Below are positions 1 to 9,560 of a DNA stretch of 41,633 nucleotides, in pieces. Each line of letters starts with the position of its first letter. Within the stretch, counting starts at the first letter, position 1. The stretch lies in the NCBI GenBank assembly GCA_905182485.1, contig CAJJBO010000024.1, forward strand, positions 1 through 41,633, given 5' to 3'. The translations under genes and the position numbers were made by a program. The notes under the pieces were generated by a model. It was not told the DNA's origin and did not search any database. It saw only the letters and a list, made by a program, of their open reading frames with translations. This DNA comes from an uncultured Luminiphilus sp. (GTDB lineage: Bacteria; Pseudomonadota; Gammaproteobacteria; Pseudomonadales; Halieaceae).

Positions 1-1800
1 CAATAGAATCTGAGCTGAGGTCATAAATATTGACCCGCGGATCCAATCCCGAGCCGGGATACCGCATGTCGTCGGCGTCGTTACCAAACACCAACTGGGG
101 CTCCGAGGAACGCGCCGCGATCTCCGCAAGACGCGCCGCTTCCGCCGGGGCGTCAGCTAAGGCCGTGGAATACGCATACTCGATGTACCAGTCGTCATAA
201 GGCCCCGGTGCAATGGTGTAGAACAGCGTTTGCTCGGCCTCTGATCTCGGCGAAGTTAACCGCGGGATAGTCCATTACCGAACCCGCCAGAATGCCAGTT
301 GCTTTCACGCTCGGGTCACTGATTTGATCACGACTGAGTAACTGCGTGGCCTTCATATTATGGTTCATACCCAAGGTGTGCCCAATTTCATGCAGGATGA
401 GGTAGTACAGGCGATCGCGCTTGAGTTGCTCTTCTATCTCGGCGGAGCCGCCCGCTGCTTTAACCGCCAGTTCGGCAAAGGCGCCTCCCAGACCCAGCAC
501 ATGACTCACACCGCAGTGGTGATCAGAGGGCCAGAGTGCGGCTGTCCTGCTGATCCGACTCGCCTTGAATCAGTTCCCGGGCCAGCGTCGATCGATTCAA
601 AAAGGAAAACTCAAGCATGATGTCGGCGCCCAACAGCTGGCCCGTTCGTGGGTTCGCGAAACTAGGGTCCATAGCCGCCAAAGGGTGGATTAGGTGACGA
701 CGTCCATCTGAGAACGTTGTAACGGAGATCACCTGCCTCCCAATCCGCATCATCGGGTTGGATTTTCACTTCGACGGCATTGCGAAAGCCGGCTTTTTCA
801 AACGCATTGTTCCACTCTAACGCCGCTGACCGGATCATGGGGCGCCACGCCAGTGGTGTCGTATTTTCGATCCAATACGTAATGGGCTTCACCGGCTCAG
901 ATAGCACCGCTGAGGGATCTTTCTTGACCAAGTGCCAGCGATTGATGACGTCGCGATACGGCGCCACCTCGGTCGAAGTCAAATCGGTGATTTGTTGATT
1001 GAAAGATCCCAGACGGGCATCGGCATAACGAGGTTGATAGTCATTTTTAGGCATTTCGATCAAGCTATGCATCGCTCTAATCGCAATGTGGCGCGAGTCC
1101 GTCACCGCATCCGACCCCGATACCAGCGGCGCGGCATTAAAAAACGCGTACTCAACCTCAATATCGGTATTTTGAGGGTAGCTCCGCAGCGCGACGATCT
1201 GGCTTTTGTCTTTATCCAGCCCCCCTAGCGTAAATTGTGTCTTGGGGTCGGCATCGGGATTCGGTGTTGGCGTGAGCTGACTAAACGATTCGCTCAGAAA
1301 TAGACTGTCGGTTTCGATGAGTAGCTCGCCCGTTTCTTCATCTTCAGCAAGAATGGGCTGCACTGCTAATACCGCTCGCGCGATATTGGCCTCCGCAGCG
1401 CCCGAGATGGCGTTCTCGGGGTCAAAATAAAAGGCCGTGTTTTGCCGAACAATGGCAACTTCATCGAACCGCCGCTCTATCGTAAAAACAAACCGGGGCC
1501 CATACGCACCCCGAAAGCTCCCAGCGTCAACGACGCCATTGGCGATATGGATAAAGTAAATGAACTCTTGATTCAACTGCTCCGGTTTCAACAACAGCGC
1601 AGTATCACCGGTCTCAGTATCGCGATAAAACGAGAACAACCCAGGGTAATGCTGGTCGCCTTCAATGAGTTCGGCCACCGTCTCCTTGGCGTCGGCGTCA
1701 GTCTCGTCCGGATCCGCGGCGGCAGCTCTCCCGCCGCCCGCGTCTAGCGGGGCACACTTAGCACGATCAGCCACAGCAGCCAGCTCACTGTCCATTTCAT
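1..1800 (-). CDS. Zinc-dependent metalloprotease (DUF5117/DUF4953 type), 3' end outside window, frameshifted
   Basis: Exported metallopeptidase of the large metzincin-like family with DUF5117 and DUF4953 regions. The zinc motif HEIGHTLGMNHN (HExxHxxGxxH) is encoded near 365-400 and a Met-turn-like SVMDYP near 270-285. An ATG at 1798-1800 begins a hydrophobic signal peptide (MKWTVSWLLWLIVL) that is out of frame with the rest because of an indel near 1740-1750. A second indel is an extra G in the GGG run at 665-667: removing it joins GGYGP to SFANPRTG. Two more shifts fall near 530-545 and 225-245. After the last, the frame stays open to base 1 and reads FGNDADDMRYPGSG, so the gene continues beyond the window. 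All domain motifs survive, so sequencing error is more likely than decay. The substrate is unknown. It is divergent from the DUF1330 gene. Confidence 0.85.
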
Positions 1801-1880
1801 CGAAGCAGTCCTCTTTAGGTTCACGTGTAGCGTACTATAGCGTTCTGCAGCATCGTAAAAAGCAGAGGGTTTTTGGCATT

Positions 1881-2303
1881 ATGAAGCCGTATTTAGAGAT
1901 AACCGATAGCGGTCTTGCATCCCTAAAGGCATTTGCGGAGTCCAATGGTAATTCGATTGTCATGGTGAATCTCATGCAAGTGAGACCCAACGCTGCGTAT
2001 GAAGCCCCTTTGGCAGGCAACTTTACAGGTTATGAGGCGCTTGCCCGCTATACGAATGAATCTGCAACAGTCAGGCAAGCCGCAGGGGCCGAGCTGGTCT
2101 GGTCTGGCCAGGCTCTTCAAATGCCTATTGGCCCAAGCGAGAAAGTCTGGGACTTAGTGGCCCTAGTGAGATACCCGAGCGCAAGCGCGTATCTGACGAT
2201 GACAGCAACCAAAGCGTACGAGGCTGCTCGCAGGCACAGAACTGCCGCTCTTTCCGACTCTAGATTGATCATGACGGCAGAACATGTGTCACGAGAGGAG
2301 TGA
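1881..2303 (+). CDS. DUF1330 domain protein
   Basis: A 140-residue cytosolic protein resembling the DUF1330 family, a dimeric alpha/beta-barrel fold with no agreed reaction. Supporting features are SIVMVNLMQVRP at residues 23-34, GYEALARYTNES near 54-65, and WDLVALVRYPSASAYL, where such proteins keep the ...RYPS..A.. core. The start is the ATG at 1881. An open frame runs further upstream, but it only mirrors the oppositely oriented metalloprotease gene. The ribosome-binding site is poor. It shares an 80-bp divergent spacer with the metalloprotease. Family is moderately sure; function unknown. Confidence 0.65.
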   Translation: MKPYLEITDSGLASLKAFAESNGNSIVMVNLMQVRPNAAYEAPLAGNFTGYEALARYTNESATVRQAAGAELVWSGQALQMPIGPSEKVWDLVALVRYPSASAYLTMTATKAYEAARRHRTAALSDSRLIMTAEHVSREE

Positions 2304-2373
2304 TGCTTTTATCTTCTTTAAGATCGACTCAACGTTCTGCCATTTCATTAAGAACGCAACGCTAGCCTAAAAA

Positions 2374-2402
2374 CAAAAACCCAGCACGTGCTGGGCTTCT
2401 TC
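2374..2402 (-). terminator. Rho-independent terminator, leftward
   Basis: Self-complementary CCCAGCACGTGCTGGG at 2380-2395. Read leftward it is followed by a T-rich run (TTTTTGTTTTT), as expected for a terminator of the BLUF/tail region. The rightward side has only CTTCTT, so it could weakly serve the DUF1330 gene too. Confidence 0.7.
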
Positions 2403-2415
2403 GATTGAACAGTGG

Positions 2416-2478
2416 TGTTACTGGCTCAGCTTGCGCAAGCCAACGAGCCTCTAAAGACTGCCGAGGACGCCTGAACTC
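2416..2478 (-). pseudogene. Remnant C-terminal sorting tail, copy 1
   Basis: Leftward frame ending at the TAA at 2418-2420 reads SGVLGSL, then an in-frame TAG, then RLVGLRKLSQ. A hydrophobic Gly/Leu stretch followed by RK and a short polar end is the shape of PEP-CTERM/IPTL-like sorting tails. It aligns codon for codon with the second copy at 3189-3240 (GILVGLLGLFGVRKLTT). It lies directly between the BLUF stop and the terminator, with no protein body attached, so I take it as the leftover 3' end of another gene. Confidence 0.45.
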
Positions 2479-2496
2479 ACTCTCGAGCAGTTTTCT

Positions 2497-2951
2497 CTAG
2501 GAGCGTGCCTGCAGGTTATCAAGCAGAAGCTGCAAGGCATCAATGCTTCTCTTATCTTGCGTTGTTTGAAGGGCATCCTGAAGACCTCTTGAATGTCCTC
2601 AGCATCACAAGTCCATATCCCAAGTGGGGAAAACACGCTCGCGGATTTCCTCATCGGTGCTGAGTGTCACCATCATTTCATGACGATCATCCGCTTCGAT
2701 CATTTTTACCAGACTCATTACCTCAGCCTTAGGGCCTTCAATCCACTGAAAGAAAACGCCACTCCCAAAAACTAAAACCCAGTAATTCTCTGAATTCGAT
2801 TTCGGCGCCGTGAAGTCGCAATAATGCTATCGACGTCGGCGCTCCCTACCCCCTCTCTCACCTGACTGCAGTAGACAAAGTTAAAGAGCGGGGCGCCTCC
2901 TAAAGAGGCTCCCGGCTCATCATACTGAATGGGTATCGAGTGCTTGCTCAT
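2497..2951 (-). CDS. BLUF-domain blue-light photoreceptor, frameshifted
   Basis: Short FAD-binding BLUF photosensor of about 150 residues. Reading ATG 2949-2951 leftward gives FNFVYCSQV, then RRNRIQRITGF, then after one frameshift GSGVFFQWIEGP, and finally RVFPTWDMDL. With one T restored in the TTTT run at 2774-2777, the key residues are Tyr27, Asn51 and Gln69, spaced 24 and 18 as in AppA (Tyr21, Asn45, Gln63), plus Trp111 and Met113. A further 35 residues or so of helical tail (DALQTTQDKRSIDALQLL) follow after one or two more small indels, ending at the TAG at 2497-2499. No output domain is attached, so it would act through a partner protein. The intact residue set points to sequencing errors rather than a dead gene. 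Confidence 0.75.
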
Positions 2952-3137
2952 TGGCGCTACAGTAAACCTGCGACGCCGCATAAGCATAGGGGAGATCTTC
3001 TCGGAAGCTGTTGATACGGTAATTCGCTCTTCACCTCAAAAGCATGCTCTGCCCAGTGCAACAGGGGTTTGACAGCGTGTTAGATGCGGGCCTGTTTGCT
3101 GGCCAGAGCATCCCTTGTTCTGATTATCACCACCATG

Positions 3138-3323
3138 CCCCCCAAAAAGCCCAGCACGTGGTTGAACTTCACAGCTGAGTCCCAGCCATTACGTCGTCAA
3201 TTTACGCACGCCAAAGAGTCCCAAAAGACCGACGAGGATACCGAAGTCAAACAGCGACAACCTAAGGCTGTAGTTGGCGCGGAGAATACGCCGGAGGCGT
3301 GTCGATACGGTGAGGGCACCCAT
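3138..3323 (-). other. Small leftward ORF with sorting-like tail, copy 2, and damaged terminator
   Basis: ATG 3321-3323 to TAA 3189-3191 encodes 44 residues. They begin MGALTVSTRLRRILRA and end FGILVGLLGLFGVRKLTT, the hydrophobic-then-basic tail seen in copy 1 at 2416-2478. Downstream, GTTCAA and CACGTGCTGGG plus CTTTTT match the terminator of copy 1, but about 14 bases holding the left half of the stem are missing. It could be a small membrane peptide or the orphan 3' end of a gene for a sorted exported protein. I favour a remnant. Confidence 0.4.
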
Positions 3324-3412
3324 TTGTTGGGGCAATTTCTTGTATTAACTATTTGAACGCGGCTTATCAAAAACCGTTAGTCGTAGCCCTGATAAAAGCA
3401 TAAAAAAAGGGA

Positions 3413-3488
3413 TGGTGCCGGAGAGAGGAGTCGAACCTCCGACCTTCGCATTACGAATGCGCTGCTCTACCAACTGAGCTACACCGGC
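3413..3488 (-). tRNA. tRNA-Thr (anticodon CGT)
   Basis: The 76-nt cloverleaf on the minus strand has D arm GCTC...GAGC, anticodon stem GCGCA/TGCGA with loop TTCGTAA (anticodon CGT), T arm GGAGG TTCGACT CCTCT and an encoded CCA. The sequence is close to the standard gammaproteobacterial tRNA-Thr(CGU). One T-T mismatch is present in the acceptor stem (pair 6-67). Confidence 0.95.
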
Positions 3489-3589
3489 TAGGGCCGGCGC
3501 ATGTTAAGTAAAAGAGGCCGCAGCTCAATAGCGTGTTCCATTAATATTGGCAAGAAATAGGGGAGCAGCTTGCATCATCGCTGACTCTG

Positions 3590-3640
3590 TGATCGTGGTT
3601 AATTAGCGATCGTGGTTAATTGGGCGATCATGGTTTAATA
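3590..3640 (+). repeat. Short tandem repeat, three units of about 16 bp
   Basis: Three imperfect copies of (g)cGATCGTGGTTAATT lie between tRNA-Thr and the epimerase gene: 3590-3605, 3606-3621 and 3622-3640. The last is diverged (GATCATGGTTTAAT). They may be promoter or operator repeats of the downstream gene, or slippage products. Confidence 0.6.
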
Positions 3641-3675
3641 GACTATGGACGCCTCGCACAGATCAAAAAAAACCG

Positions 3676-4658
3676 ATGAAACGCTACCTCGTCACGGGCG
3701 TCGCCGGCTTTATCGGCGCCAACGTTGCTGCCGCGCTCCTGCGTGCGGGCCATGAGGTTGTCGGCGTCGATAATATCAACGACTACTACGACCCCCTGCT
3801 CAAGCACTATCGCTTGAGACCTTTGCTGGCAGAATCGATTTTTCATTTGTCGAAACGGATCTGGCTGATGCGCCTGCCACGCAAGCGCTGTTTGCAGACC
3901 GACCCTTTCATGTGGTGATCCATCTTGCTGCTCAAGCAGGCGTCCGATACTCACTTCAAAACCCAGGTGCTTACGTGCAAAGCAATCTGGTTGGTTTTCA
4001 GCATGTGATCGACGGTTGCCGCGCGCATCCGCCCGAGCATCTGGTCTTTGCCTCATCGAGTTCGGTCTACGGTAACAGCGACCGTGAGTGGCTCTCTGAA
4101 TCCGATGCCACCGATCAACCGGTCAGCCTCTATGCCGCGACGAAAAAATCAAACGAAGTCGTGGCACACACTGTCGCTCATCTCCATCAATTACCCACCA
4201 CCGGGCTGCGGTTTTTTACCGTCTACGGCCCCGCGGGTCGACCTGATATGGCGTATTTCAGTTTTACCCAAGCCATACTGGCGGGCAGCCCTATTCGCGT
4301 TTTTAATCACGGCCACCTCGAGCGTGACTTCACCTATATCGACGATATTGTCGCGGGCGTGCTGGCAGTGGCAGAGGCACCGCCCACCGAGTTACAAACC
4401 CCCTTTCGTCTGTTGAACTTGGGCAATCATGAACCCGTCTCGCTGGGCGATTTCATCGCCACACTTGAGCGCCTACTCGGAAAAGAGGCGAATAAACAGT
4501 TTGTTGAGATGCAGCCAGGGGATGTTCACCGCACCGCCGCTAATATTGAGGCGGCAAGATCATTGGTTGGCTTCAACCCCTCGACATCGCTTGCCGCCGG
4601 GCTTGAGCAGTTCGTCGCCTGGTACCGCGAGTACTATCCGGATCAGCTCACTGACTAG
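3676..4658 (+). CDS. NAD-dependent epimerase, UDP-glucuronate 4-epimerase-like, frameshifted
   Basis: Cytosolic extended SDR that interconverts nucleotide sugars for surface polysaccharide. The NAD motif GVAGFIG lies at residues 8-14. DNINDYYDP is typical of UDP-GlcA 4-epimerases (CapI/LspL/WbnF type). Later come VVIHLAAQAGVRYSL, the Ser-rich SSSSVYG, catalytic YAATK, LRFFTVYGPAGRPDMA and RDFTYIDDIV. A single-base frameshift near 3829 divides it. The second frame restores GRIDFSFVETDLADA before VVIHLAAQ, so the full protein is about 327 residues, normal for the family. The stop TAG shares the tetranucleotide CTAG at 4655-4658 with the stop of the convergent VOC gene. No other polysaccharide gene is near. 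Confidence 0.88.
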
Positions 4659-5188
4659 TTTGCCGCAATACCGATCTGATACAACAACAGCGCGTGGCCA
4701 CCCGGGCTCGTCACCATTGCCTCAGCAAAGGTTGCACCTTCAGGGGTCACATCGGTGACCGTCTCGGTGATCGACACGCCGAATCGCTCAGCACGCACCA
4801 TTGTCCTAGACAAGTCATCCACCTGTATCACAGTCACGACTGCCGTCGGTAATGCGGCATCGGGAGGGGGTGCATTAGGGTGCTCAATCAAGAATAGCCC
4901 TCTCGGTTCTTGCGAGGTCGACAACAGCGCTCGCCGGAGAGGCACCGACGCATCGATATTGAATACCTCACCCAGAAATGGCTCGCCGTTGGGGGGCAGC
5001 GTCCCCTCAAAATCGAGGCTAAATCCAATGACCTCGGTAAAAAACTGAATCGACTGGTCGATATCGGGTGTCATCAGTGAGATGCGTTTAATGCGCGGGG
5101 TCTCGTCAGCCATAACCTGCCCAGAGACAAGCCATGCCAGCAAAAGAACGGCAACTAGGCCTCCGGTTAGCGCACGCAGTGTGAGCAC
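4655..5188 (-). CDS. Exported VOC-family protein
   Basis: A 177-residue single-unit VOC (glyoxalase/extradiol-dioxygenase fold) protein. An N-terminal hydrophobic stretch (about residues 5-27, ending VMADETP) looks like a signal peptide, so it probably works in the periplasm. The VOC body begins IKRISLMTPDIDQSIQFFTEVIGF and ends SPGGHALLLYQIG. It is the last gene of a leftward run, 15 bp behind the double-VOC gene. VOC enzymes include isomerases, epimerases, lyases and dioxygenases; no signature shows which applies here. Confidence 0.75.
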   Translation of the reverse strand: MLTLRALTGGLVAVLLLAWLVSGQVMADETPRIKRISLMTPDIDQSIQFFTEVIGFSLDFEGTLPPNGEPFLGEVFNIDASVPLRRALLSTSQEPRGLFLIEHPNAPPPDAALPTAVVTVIQVDDLSRTMVRAERFGVSITETVTDVTPEGATFAEAMVTSPGGHALLLYQIGIAAN

Positions 5189-5203
5189 TCGTGGGCGCTT
5201 GAC

Positions 5204-6277
5204 TCACTGAGCAGCGGGATCGCTGAAGAATTGCATAATCGCGCCGTCAGGTGTCTTGAGTGAGAACAGCTCGACAGTACCCACTCCACCCAGTAAGACC
5301 GTGGCGATATCGCGGGTGATGGCGCCGCCTCGCGCTAGCACCTGGCTTTTAGCGCGCTCAATATCCGCTACCGGATAGCGCACCGAGAGAATACCCAGAT
5401 TGGGCGCGTCGCATTGATCAGCGTAGTCGAACCCATCGATTCCCATCACTTCGATCATTTCCATACGTCCAAACTCCCCCGCAACCGGATAGACAATACC
5501 CGCGCGGTACGGGATAGAGGTGGTAAGACTCAGTGGAATACCAATGGGCGTTGGCGTGGGGGTCTTAGCCGTGTAAGGCTTGCCTTTATAGAAGGTGTCG
5601 AACCCCAGTATCTGAGTAAAAAAATCGTAGGCGACGTCGCGGTCTGCCACCATTTGCATCATATTAAAGGGTGCCGTCATACGCTCGAAGTCAGGAATCG
5701 TCTCGGGCAGTGGCGGACTCAGGCGATCGTAGGTCTGAATCTGCACGCCATCAGGACCCCGGTAAATCACCACACGCAGATCAGATTCACCAAACTTTAG
5801 TGCGGTAATAGGTGTTTCTGTCCACCAACCCAGACGAATGGCATCATCGTAAATCGACTGCATGTTCTTCACCCGGATCATCATGCTGAAATAGCAACCC
5901 GTATCCCAAGCGCGAGACCCTGGACGCATCGGCTCGCGCCGTCCCGCCCCCTCAAAGGTCACCAACCGAATCTGCCCAAAGTCACCCCCCATCGGCGCAC
6001 GAAGTAACCGATAGTGCCCACTTGCTGCGGCGGGTAACCCCCAAGCGGCAATCGCCGACGCCGATAGAGCGCCGCGATCAAGCGTTTCATACCCCCCAAT
6101 CTCGGTAAAAAATCGAGCAGTGACATCCAGATCAGTCACGCTCAGCACCGCTTCGCGCCAAGGCTTCTCTGTGATCGGCTCCACCGCCACCGCCGGCGCT
6201 ATCGCTGTCATTACAACGACTGAACAGCGGATGAGAAAAGTGAATAAAGGTCGAACTAAAATAACGTGTCTTGTCAT
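5204..6277 (-). CDS. Exported protein with two VOC domains
   Basis: A 357-residue protein with an N-terminal hydrophobic segment (to about residue 32, AIAPAVAVEP) that looks like a signal peptide. VOC unit 1 spans roughly residues 40-190 (WREAVLSVTDLDVTARFFTEIGGYE ... RGPDGVQIQTYDR). Unit 2 spans about 200-355 (MMQMVADRDVAYDFFTQILGFDTF ... KTPDGAIMQFFSDP). Two fused units are the arrangement of type I extradiol dioxygenases and related enzymes. However, the substrate strand carries no clear His/His/Glu triad, so I do not assign a reaction. Its neighbours are another exported VOC protein and MDR1. The start ATG 6275-6277 has an AAAGGT-type ribosome site. Confidence 0.75.
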   Translation of the reverse strand: MTRHVILVRPLFTFLIRCSVVVMTAIAPAVAVEPITEKPWREAVLSVTDLDVTARFFTEIGGYETLDRGALSASAIAAWGLPAAASGHYRLLRAPMGGDFGQIRLVTFEGAGRREPMRPGSRAWDTGCYFSMMIRVKNMQSIYDDAIRLGWWTETPITALKFGESDLRVVIYRGPDGVQIQTYDRLSPPLPETIPDFERMTAPFNMMQMVADRDVAYDFFTQILGFDTFYKGKPYTAKTPTPTPIGIPLSLTTSIPYRAGIVYPVAGEFGRMEMIEVMGIDGFDYADQCDAPNLGILSVRYPVADIERAKSQVLARGGAITRDIATVLLGGVGTVELFSLKTPDGAIMQFFSDPAAQ

Positions 6278-6345
6278 GGTCGATTGCTACCTTTTTTTGC
6301 CTTGCGATGGATCGGTGACAGCGACTTCATCTGCACCCTCAGCCT

Positions 6346-7320
6346 CTAATCGTTCACCAAGATGACTTTGCCAAAGTGTTTGCGCTCGTCCACCATTTCA
6401 TGGGCACGCCGTAACTCAGACATCGGCAATACCGTATCTACCCACGGCGTGAGCTCACCACTGGCAAACAGCGGCAACGCGTGTTGGCGAAAATCGGTCA
6501 TCGTTTGCGTCATAAAGGCCGGGCTAGTTGAAATACTCATCGACAGCAGCTGAATGTTCAGTATGCCAATTTTCAAGTTGAAGGTGATGTCCCGACCGCC
6601 CGTGCTACCAAACATGACGACACGCCCGTCCATACCCATTGCATCGATCAGTTGGTCAGCCGTTGCGTCACCAATCGTCATGAGACCAATATCCATCCCC
6701 TCGCCATTGGTAAGATCGGCCGCGCACTCCGACACAGACGCTTGAGTGTAATTGACCACCGCATCGCAGCCGTTTGCGGTGGCATGCGTTAGCTTATCGT
6801 CCCGGCTTGCTGTGCCCAGCGTCCAACACTCCGCCTGCTTAGCCAATGCGAGCGCGGCACTCCCCACGCTACCTCCCACTGCCTCTATCAAGACGCGATC
6901 ACCCGCTTTCATGCCCCCCACGGTATAAAGCGCGTGCCACGCCGTCAGCCAGCCGACCGGAATCGCCGCCCCTTGCGCAAAGCTGAGGTTATCGGGCAAG
7001 GGCATGAGATGATCTGGATCGCAATCCACCACCTCAGCATGCGCACCGCGCACGCGACCAAAAACCCGGTCGCCCTCCCGGAAATCGACCACCTCGCTAC
7101 CCACTTGCTCAATGGTACCGGCCACTTCCATTCCCATGATGAAGGGCAGTTCTTGGCCACTGTAGTCACCCGCGCGCATCCGCACCTCAGCAAAGTTGAT
7201 GCCACTGGCGCTCAACGCGCACGCGCACCGCTTGAGGGGCAAGATCGCCCAGCGCTAATGCGCTTCCCAGACCATCACCTCCGGCCCGCCAAAGCGATTG
7301 ACTCTATATCCATTAGCCAT
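6346..7320 (-). CDS. Zinc-independent MDR/quinone oxidoreductase (MDR1), frameshifted at N-terminus
   Basis: NAD(P)H-dependent medium-chain reductase/quinone oxidoreductase. Features seen: SGINFAEVRMRAGDY, PFIMGMEVAGTIEQVG, GDRVFGRV, GWLTAWHAL, the nucleotide fold DRVLIEAVGGSVGSAALALAK, and HFGKVILVND at the end. No structural-zinc Cys cluster is present. The true start is the ATG at 7318-7320 (MANGYRVNRFGGPEVM). Two small indels near 7215 and 7257 break the first 35 codons; reading across them gives EALALGDLAPQAVRVRVER. The full length of about 324 residues suits the family. Only one base separates it from the MFS stop codon upstream, which supports co-transcription. Confidence 0.82.
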
Positions 7321-7321
7321 C

Positions 7322-8607
7322 TTAAGTTGTTGCCTCCTGACTCATTCGTCGTTCAATTTCCTCCACCTCAAGCCCCGACGGTAACGAATCTAAGGTGAGG
7401 TACAGCAGACCGGCTAGCGTCAAGGGCACACCCACTAAAAGGGCGTAACCCAGATGCCAGCCCCACGCCTCAATCGCCAATGACACGCTATAAGGCCCCG
7501 CTGCCGAGCCCAACACCACGGCTAAGGAACCGCAGCAGGTCATCGCTAAGGCGCGGATTCGCGTGGGAAACACCTCAGCCAGGTAAGCAAACTTCACCGC
7601 CGCTGAGCCATAAAAAAACATGCTCATGAGCGCATACACCAGCAAAATATCGCCGAAGGTTTCAGGCACCCAAACCAACACTTGAAAGAGGATGGAACCG
7701 AGTAGCGTCCACAGCACAACGGTATTACGTCGCGTCCAGACACGCTCACCGATCCATGCCGCCAAACGTAGCCCAGTACACCAATGCCATTGCCTGCACC
7801 AATTAACAGCGAGAAGTTAAAGGCATCTAATCCTCGAACGTCGCGCAAAAAACTGGGGAACAAAAAAATCGACGCCGCATAAGCCCAAACAAATAAAAAC
7901 TGCGCTAAAAATAGCGTGGCCGCTCGCGTCGCGAATATCAGGAGCCCATAAATCGGAGAGAACGGCCGGTCGCCTGCTCAGCTTTAGCCGCCATGCGCGC
8001 GCGCGGGCTCGCGCAGATAATGCCGCACCACCCACACCAAGGGCAGGCTGATCAGGCCGACCAAAAACAAGGGCCTCCAGCCATAACGTGGTGAGCAACC
8101 ACATCGACCAGAGCGACGCGAGCGCCCAACCGAGGGGATACCCAATCTGCAGCAGCCCCATGAATACAGACCGCGCAAACGCGCGGGCATCTCCTCGGTA
8201 ACAATGGCACCGGTAATGGGATAACTCAGGCCACCGACCGCAATACTCGCCCCTCTTAATAGGGTCAGCACTATTACGCCGGGGGCCACACTGATTAAGG
8301 TCACGAGTACCGACGAACCCAGCAAGGAAAATTGGAACATCGGCAACCGCCCTACCCGGTCTCCCATCCAACCGAGACCAAGGAGTAAGGCGCCACCAAT
8401 CAAAAAGGCAATCGACACAATGGCCATGACCTCACTCAAGGCCAGCTCAAATTCTGCTCGTATCGCCGGCACTGCATAGCCAAATAACGCTAAATCCATT
8501 TGCGCCGTGGTGTAAGCCACCATGCAAATGAGGAAGGCGCGCAGCGGATAGCCTTGCACTTTCTCAAGCGCTGTCTCAGGCACTGATCCATATCCAGCGG
8601 TAACCAT
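7322..8607 (-). CDS. MFS transporter, several frameshifts
   Basis: Twelve-helix major facilitator carrier in the inner membrane. The N-terminal half reads ICMVAYTTAQMDLALFGYAVP, then the MFS signature GWMGDRVGRLPMF between helices 2 and 3, then LLRGASIAVGGLSYPITGAIVTEEMPARLRG. The C-terminal half reads GSILFQVLVWVPE ... MFFYGSAAVKFAYLAEVFPTRIRALAM, typical of sugar/aromatic-acid carriers (AAHS- or SP-like). The frame changes at least three times between about 7750 and 8180. The start is ATG 8605-8607 (MVTAGYGSV), which overlaps the VOC3 end by 32 bp. The substrate is unknown; the operon context suggests it carries the same compound as the enzymes around it. Confidence 0.8.
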
Positions 8608-9554
8608 CGGGCGCAGTAAAAGTGCAGGAGGGTTCGCCAAACTCGTTGGTCGCTGCGCGATAGTCAGTGACACCGGGTAAAGCCGCTTCCTCGACTGAGC
8701 TGGCGCGATAACTGTATCCCGATAGACCTCGCTGGCCGGTCTGACTCAACACCCGGTGGTCAGGCGTCGCGAAGTATGGGGAATAGACTTGTAATAAACC
8801 GGTAGGGCAATCTGGAGCCCGCAGCCGTTCGACACGAAATAGCTGACCCGCCTCAAGCCTCAAGGCTCGCTGCGTGGGGGGTTCATCACCGGAATCATGG
8901 GCATCGCCATAGGGTGCCGTCTCCAGACCAAAGACGCCTTTATAGAACGCCGTATCAAAAGCACCGGTAGGCTGAACCACGTTGGCATGGCTTCCTTCGC
9001 TATTTTTATACGGTAGGGTCGGGTCAATCGTGCCGAAACCGGGTCGATCAAACCCCCCGCGTTGAATGAAAGCCACGCGTCCATCAGGATCGAAATACAG
9101 CGTTTCTCTGAGACCCACAAAGGGGGTTTGTAACGTCACCGATGGTGGTGGATGTGCCAATGGCGCAGAGACTCAAGTCAGACAGCCAGCGATCCGACAC
9201 CTCACTACGGTAGTCGTTCAAGCTGTCACGAAGTTCCAGAATATCTGCGGTGTACAGCCCCATCCACCGACTGCCTGTCACCAAAGGCCGCTGGGCGCCT
9301 AATCCCTCTCCGGCTAACGCTGACCAACACTGCAACCTCACCAGTCCTGTTTGATGAGCGGCACAACCTGGGTGCCGCAAGCGAATCGATTGCAATTCGG
9401 CGTGATGTCCATACAGCTTGCTGGCCTCGCTGGCACTCAGGGCGCCCTCGGCGATTGGCTGAAAACCCAGCGCTTGCCAAAAAGCTAGCAGCCTCTCCCG
9501 CTCAGAGGTGCGGGTGGCAAAAACAAATTCGTAAAGGCCGTTAATAACGCTCAT
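8576..9554 (-). CDS. Two-domain VOC protein (VOC3), cytosolic, frameshifted
   Basis: About 325 residues once a shift between 9120 and 9160 is corrected. Unit 1 starts MSVINGLYEFVFATRTSERERLLAFWQALGF. Unit 2 includes GAFDTAFYKGVFGLETA and ends FGEPSCTFTAPDGYRWIWIS. No signal peptide is seen, unlike the two VOC proteins at 4655-6277, so this one is probably cytosolic. It starts 6 bp after the MDR2 stop and overlaps the MFS start, which indicates translational coupling. The enzymatic reaction cannot be assigned from visible motifs. Confidence 0.75.
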
Positions 9555-9560
9555 TGTGCG

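Noticed and set aside
1665..1880. N-terminal extension of the DUF1330 gene
   Set aside because: The Ser/Ala-rich stretch is the mirror of the metalloprotease coding strand; the family start is at 1881.
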